DNA of 64,000 bases from an uncultured Bacteroidales bacterium (GTDB taxonomy: Bacteria; Bacteroidota; Bacteroidia; Bacteroidales; UBA4417), in the NCBI GenBank assembly GCA_903879715.1, contig CAIRMR010000024.1:1-64000 (forward strand). The letters run 5' to 3'. The position numbers and the translations under genes are program-made. Shown here in pieces: positions 60,271 to 64,000 of this stretch; position 1 is the stretch's first letter, and each line of letters begins with the position of its first letter. Under the pieces are notes generated by a model that saw only the letters and a program-made list of their open reading frames with translations, did no database searches and was not told the origin of the DNA.

Positions 60271-60295
60271 ATTAGTGACGTCAAAGGTAACTAAT
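60271..60295 (-). promoter_or_regulatory. higBA promoter/operator candidate
   Basis: On the minus strand TACCTTTG (60289-60282) fits the TAnnTTTG box. It is enclosed by ATTAGT (60271-60276) and ACTAAT (60290-60295), and TGACGTCA (60276-60283) is itself a palindrome. HigA binding here is plausible by analogy with other systems. Confidence 0.4.
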
Positions 60296-60351
60296 TTGTC
60301 TCCAAATTGTAGTGAATCTTTTAATATAGTTAACCAACGTGACTTAAAATA

Positions 60352-61641
60352 TTATAATGCATCAAGCACTTTTTCCGTTTTTATTCCTCTTGATCCTTTT
60401 ACCAGTATTGTGAAATCTTTAATTTGTTCTTTCTTAAGCCATTCCAGTGCCTCATCTGAATTACTAAAACATGGGAATCTTTCCGATGCAACCGACATAA
60501 AATCAGGACCTACAAGAAGTACACGATCGAAACCTGATTCAGTCACAAGATTTACTATAGTGAGGTGTTCCGCTAGGCTCTCATCGCCAAGTTCAAGCAT
60601 ATCTCCTAAGATCACCATTTTGTGTGTTGCTTTTACCTGCCTGAAATTCTCAATTGCAAGTTGCATACTGGTAGGATTGGCATTGTACGCGTCAAGAATA
60701 ATGGAATTTTTTGCTGTTTTCATCGCCTGCGACCGGCTGTTTGAAGGCTGGTAAGTATGGATAGCTGATTTGATTTTATCGGGTGAAACATTAAAAAATG
60801 TCCCAAGACAAATAGCTGCCATCACGTTTTCGAAATTATAACTCCCGACCAGGTTTGTTTGGATTGTAATAATCTCATTACCTGAAAGCCAATCCAATTC
60901 AAGTGTGGAAGTGTTATCCCTTGATTTTCCCCGGGTTTGTATGCCTTCTTCATGGCCATACAAAATCCTTTTCATCCCTGATGTAAGCTCCATCAATAAT
61001 GGATTGCCTGAATTTACAAAAACAGTGCCTGCCGAATTCCGAAGCCAGTAATAAAGCTCATTTTTAGCTTTAATAACACCTTCATAACCACCAAAACCTC
61101 CAAGGTGTGCCTTGCCTATATTTGTGATTAATCCATGTGTTGGTTCCGCAAGCTGACAAAGCCGGGCAATTTCCAGCTGATGGTTAGCGCCCATTTCAAT
61201 TATAGCAATTTGAGTTTCTTCTGTTATTCCCAACAAAGTCAAAGGAACACCAATATGGTTATTGAGATTACCTTTGGTAGCAGTAACAGAATATTGCTGG
61301 CTTAATACGGCATTTATCAGCTCTTTGGAGGTTGTTTTTCCATTGCTTCCTGTTATTGCTACAACAGGAATAGCTAATTTCCGCCTGTGCATAAGAGCCA
61401 GTTTCTGCAAAGCTTCGAGCACATCATTTACCAGCAGGGTTTTGCTGCCGGCATAAGTTTCATTATCAATCACAGCATAGGCGGCACCAGCCTCCAGGGC
61501 AATACCTGCGTATTTGTTACCATCAAAGTTGTCGCCTTTAAGAGCAAAAAAGAGGCTTCCGGGCAAAATATGCCGCGAATCAGTAGAAATAGCCCGATGA
61601 TTAAGATAAACGGAATATAATTCTTCTATGGAAATAGGCAT
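60352..61641 (-). CDS. murF: UDP-N-acetylmuramoyl-tripeptide-D-alanyl-D-alanine ligase MurF
   Basis: 429 residues from ATG 61641 (MPISIEELYSVY). The substrate domain has SRHILPGSLFFALKGDNFDG. The ATP domain has VVAITGSNGKTTSKELI, KGNLNNHIGVPLTLL, EMGANHQLEIARL and TNIGKAHLGGFGG. The C-terminal part has LDAYNANPTSMQLAIENF and ILGDMLELG. It adds D-Ala-D-Ala to the UDP-MurNAc-tripeptide in the cytoplasm. It lies right after gldJ, an arrangement I recall as conserved among gliding Bacteroidota. A terminator separates the two. Confidence 0.96.
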   Translation of the reverse strand: MPISIEELYSVYLNHRAISTDSRHILPGSLFFALKGDNFDGNKYAGIALEAGAAYAVIDNETYAGSKTLLVNDVLEALQKLALMHRRKLAIPVVAITGSNGKTTSKELINAVLSQQYSVTATKGNLNNHIGVPLTLLGITEETQIAIIEMGANHQLEIARLCQLAEPTHGLITNIGKAHLGGFGGYEGVIKAKNELYYWLRNSAGTVFVNSGNPLLMELTSGMKRILYGHEEGIQTRGKSRDNTSTLELDWLSGNEIITIQTNLVGSYNFENVMAAICLGTFFNVSPDKIKSAIHTYQPSNSRSQAMKTAKNSIILDAYNANPTSMQLAIENFRQVKATHKMVILGDMLELGDESLAEHLTIVNLVTESGFDRVLLVGPDFMSVASERFPCFSNSDEALEWLKKEQIKDFTILVKGSRGIKTEKVLDAL

Positions 61642-61680
61642 GTGAACAGTAAAGTTTAGAGTATGCAAATTACTTAAAAT

Positions 61681-61713
61681 AAAAAACCCATCCGTATAGG
61701 GGATGGGTTTTTT
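61681..61713. terminator. Terminator between gldJ and murF
   Basis: ACCCATCC-N7-GGATGGGT flanked by an A-run and a T-run, so it works in both directions. 17 bp past the gldJ stop on the minus strand. Confidence 0.9.
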
Positions 61714-61729
61714 ACAAACAAAATAAGTT

Positions 61730-63220
61730 TTATTTTCTGCCTGCCGATGATCCGCCTACACTGCCCATTGCACAACGAAAGCCGATGTAGTTAGTCGACA
61801 TTTTTTCGTCCAGCGAACGGCGTGCTGCCGGGCTCAGATAGTAAGCCGGGTCGCGCCAGGAACCACCTTTATATACACGGGTTTTATCACTGATCAGGGA
61901 TGAAACACCATATTCATACATTTTATCACTTGTGTTGTCTCCTTCGGTAGGAGCCATCCAATCAACGCCTGCCAGTGACTGATAGTCGCCGTCGAGGTAG
62001 TTGATGTTATCAGCCTTACGGTAATTGATCCTGCCCATGGCTTCTTCTTCTGTAACGGGGCGGTATTTTATACGACCCAGGCTATCTTTAGGAACCAGGT
62101 AACCTTGTCCGTCAGTTTGGCGAGTCTGGAAAGTATTTCCCCGGAATGGAGCCATATCGTTTACATCTTCGAAACTCAATGGACGATAAACATCCATAAC
62201 CCATTCGGCAACGTTGCCAGCCATGTTATATAATCCATAATCGTTAGGCCAGTATGAACCAACTTCGGCAGGAATTGCGGCACCGTCATTCAGGTTACCG
62301 GCAACACCCATATAATCTCCGCGACCCCGTTTAAAATTAGCAACATAGCTGCCATAAAACTTGCTGTCGTCCGAACGAAGTACAGTTCCGTTCCATGGAT
62401 AAATACGGCGTTCAACCACCCGTTCAAAATGTGTGTTACCAACAAGACCATAAGCTGCAAATTCCCATTCAGCTTCCGTTGGGAGCCTGTATTTGGGTAA
62501 AAGTATACCATCTTCGAGGCGTACAGCGCGTTCGCCGGTTCCATTCGGATTCAGGTCACGCTCCGGTTTATTTACCAGGCCTGTATATTGACCAGCCAGG
62601 TAAGCCTCGGTATTAAAGTTGTTTTCGTCTTTTTGTGCCGGGTCAAGATCCAATGTACCATGCTGAACCAGCAACATTTCATTTACCCGGTCGGTACGCC
62701 ACAAACAATAGTCGTTAGCCTGCAACCAGCTCACACCTACCACCGGATAATCCCTGTAGGCAGGATGACGGAGGTACGTTTCAACCAGTGGTTCGTTATA
62801 ACCGAGTTTTTCACGCCATACCAAAGTATCGGGTAATGCTTTCTTGTAGATCTGCGGATAACTTGTTCCGAATACGCGACTGATCCAGTACAGGTATTCT
62901 GTATAATCCAGGTTGGATACTTCGGTTTCGTCCATGTAAAAACTAGGAATTGTCACCCTGCGAGGGATGTTATTCCATTCATACATAGGATCATCGCTGA
63001 TTCGTCCCATGGTGAAAGTTCCACCTTCGATAAATACCAGACCGGGGCCTGTTGTTTGATCCTGGTAATCTTTCACCTGGAAACCACCGTTTTTGGGGTC
63101 ATTATAATTCCAACCGGTTGAGTGTGAAGGCTCTTTCCCTCCAAATTTCGAACAGGAAGCCAGAAGTGCAATTGTTGCTGCAAACAATACTTTTGCTGCT
63201 ATTTTGCGGTAGTTAGACAT
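61730..63220 (-). CDS. gldJ: Gliding motility/T9SS lipoprotein GldJ
   Basis: 496 residues. Lipoprotein signal VLFAATIALLASC, then a FGE-sulfatase (SUMF1-like) fold without the catalytic role of FGE. I choose GldJ over the related GldK because of the features STGWNYNDPKNGGFQ, TTGPGLVFIEGGTFTMG, DETEVSNLDYTEYLYW, RLGYNE-like KLGYNEPLVETYLRHPAY and YPVVGVSWLQA, which match my memory of Flavobacterium GldJ. The downstream murF is also a GldJ-type context, and there is no gldLMN after it. GldJ stabilises GldK and is needed for secretion and gliding. The C-terminus RVYKGGSWRDPAYYLSPAARR is typical of the domain. Confidence 0.88.
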   Translation of the reverse strand: MSNYRKIAAKVLFAATIALLASCSKFGGKEPSHSTGWNYNDPKNGGFQVKDYQDQTTGPGLVFIEGGTFTMGRISDDPMYEWNNIPRRVTIPSFYMDETEVSNLDYTEYLYWISRVFGTSYPQIYKKALPDTLVWREKLGYNEPLVETYLRHPAYRDYPVVGVSWLQANDYCLWRTDRVNEMLLVQHGTLDLDPAQKDENNFNTEAYLAGQYTGLVNKPERDLNPNGTGERAVRLEDGILLPKYRLPTEAEWEFAAYGLVGNTHFERVVERRIYPWNGTVLRSDDSKFYGSYVANFKRGRGDYMGVAGNLNDGAAIPAEVGSYWPNDYGLYNMAGNVAEWVMDVYRPLSFEDVNDMAPFRGNTFQTRQTDGQGYLVPKDSLGRIKYRPVTEEEAMGRINYRKADNINYLDGDYQSLAGVDWMAPTEGDNTSDKMYEYGVSSLISDKTRVYKGGSWRDPAYYLSPAARRSLDEKMSTNYIGFRCAMGSVGGSSAGRK

Positions 63221-63247
63221 CTTTTTAATGGTTTGTTTGAATATTAA

Positions 63248-64000
63248 CTAAAAACCAGGGCATTTTATTGCCTTGTATTGAAATTCTTTTTTCGGACATG
63301 GGAGATACCAAACGAATGATATCTCATGGGTACCGCCCGGTGGCATACCCAATTTGGACAAGGTAAAGTCGAAACTATAGCCAATCTTGTATGTTGGTTG
63401 CTGAAATCCTAACATAACGATTGCCGCGTCAGGATTTTCAAAATTGTGCCGGAACCAAAGGCCTGTAACAAAAGGATAAAAATTCAGATACATGCCGCCA
63501 TTCAACTGGTGGAACTTACCTTGCTGAATATAAACCAGGTTTGGCGACAATGAAAAATCGTCGTTTTCTCTGCCGGGTATAGCTTGTTTCAGATTAAAAA
63601 TTCCTCCCGCGTGAATGGTAAACCGTGTTGCCAGGCGGCTGATATTCCCCTGGTAAAAAGCCAGGTCGGGATTGGTTATATGGTGGGCGGCAGCTCCAAG
63701 AAAAAATCTTTCATCGTATCCTAAAACCAGCCCGGTTGAAAAATCAACATCGCCCACGTTGAGTTTGGCCGGTTGAGCTTCGGAACCTGAAATGACTTCG
63801 CCTGTGCTGGGAACAATCATATCTTCAAAAACAAGGTTATCCCAGTTCAGCCTTATTTGATAATACCCTGCCTCTAAAGCAGCATTCATCCTGAGTTTCT
63901 GCGTTATCCTTAAATGATAAGCGTATACTATATTTCCAGATATGGAAGCTAAAGGACCAGTCATGTCTGAAGTAGCAATCACAGCCATTCCACCTGAAAG
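63248..64000 (-). CDS. PorP/SprF-family T9SS membrane protein, 5' end outside window
   Basis: The frame is open to the window edge, so the ATG at 63988 given by the track is probably internal (…LSGGM precedes it). About 250 C-terminal residues are visible. Features: GGMAVIATSDMTGPL, FSTGLVLGYDERFFLGAAAHHITNPD, FHQLNGGMYLNFYPFVTGLWFRH, IGYSFDFTLSKLG, GGTHEISFVWYLPCP and the final KAIKCPGF, all typical of PorP/SprF. These outer-membrane barrels attach particular T9SS cargo such as adhesins. It is 27 bp upstream of gldJ and surely co-transcribed. Confidence 0.9.
   Translation of the reverse strand, partial: LSGGMAVIATSDMTGPLASISGNIVYAYHLRITQKLRMNAALEAGYYQIRLNWDNLVFEDMIVPSTGEVISGSEAQPAKLNVGDVDFSTGLVLGYDERFFLGAAAHHITNPDLAFYQGNISRLATRFTIHAGGIFNLKQAIPGRENDDFSLSPNLVYIQQGKFHQLNGGMYLNFYPFVTGLWFRHNFENPDAAIVMLGFQQPTYKIGYSFDFTLSKLGMPPGGTHEISFVWYLPCPKKEFQYKAIKCPGF

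Noticed and set aside
61730-63220. Call as GldK
   Set aside because: N-terminal and central motifs (TGW…GGFQ, TGPGLVFIEGGTFTMG, LGYNE, YLRHPAY) and the murF neighbour fit GldJ better, and gldLMN do not follow.

Overview
The window reads as a chromosomal stretch of a Bacteroidota bacterium, most likely a free-living or sediment-type Bacteroidales relative. Evidence seen here: a gliding/type IX secretion lipoprotein (GldJ) next to murF, a PorP/SprF protein, a secreted protein with a T9SS type A C-terminal sorting domain, promoter -7 boxes of the TAnnTTTG kind rather than sigma70 -10 boxes, almost no Shine-Dalgarno sequences, and AT-rich intergenic DNA full of word-like short tandem repeats. Species cannot be named from the sequence alone. 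No rRNA or tRNA gene, CRISPR array, prophage or complete insertion sequence was found.

Layout. 1-6.7 kb (minus): a selenium locus, with a cysteine desulfurase-SelD fusion (cut by the window edge) and the tRNA 2-selenouridine synthase MnmH, then a 0.6 kb higher-order repeat and an AddA/RecB-like helicase-nuclease. 6.8-12.8 kb: TamB-like envelope protein, divergent tsaD, and ppnP. 12.9-19.1 kb (minus): two paralogous lipoproteins, a flavodiiron protein, and topoisomerase IV subunit A with a long charged tail. 19.2-25.7 kb (minus): BatA/VWA membrane protein, three small tandem genes of which the first is a CBM48-like domain and the next two look like progressively decayed copies, a LuxR-type response regulator with its PAS histidine kinase, and a DUF3795 protein. 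25.8-31.0 kb (plus): a thrABC operon preceded by a complete-looking transcription attenuator (promoter, 15-codon Thr-rich leader peptide, mutually exclusive hairpins, U-tract). 31.0-42.7 kb: two hypotheticals, DEAD-box helicase, a small membrane protein, ung, amrS, M23/LysM peptidase, GWxTD lipoprotein, rlmB, gdhA with operator-like palindromes, and a YycJ-like MBL-fold protein. 43.2-49.6 kb (plus): T9SS cargo, second DEAD-box helicase, rlmF, two tiny membrane ORFs, NYN/LOTUS protein, thiF-thiS. 49.6-64 kb (minus): HsmA-like membrane protein, SMP-30-like lipoprotein, folC, a 184-bp MITE-like element with 8-bp target duplication, outer-membrane beta-barrel, tonB-exbD-exbB, NhaD-like antiporter, anmK, higBA toxin-antitoxin, murF, gldJ and a partial porP/sprF.

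Functional links: selenium donation (desulfurase-SelD to MnmH), threonine synthesis with its own attenuation control, TonB energisation, T9SS/gliding, and a cell-wall set (murF, anmK, M23 peptidase). The observations most worth following are the threonine attenuator, the desulfurase-SelD fusion, the decaying CBM48 array, the MITE, the shared QMSLF C-termini of ParC and the MBL protein, and an ExbD whose usual membrane aspartate is an asparagine. All family assignments are from sequence recognition without database searches.
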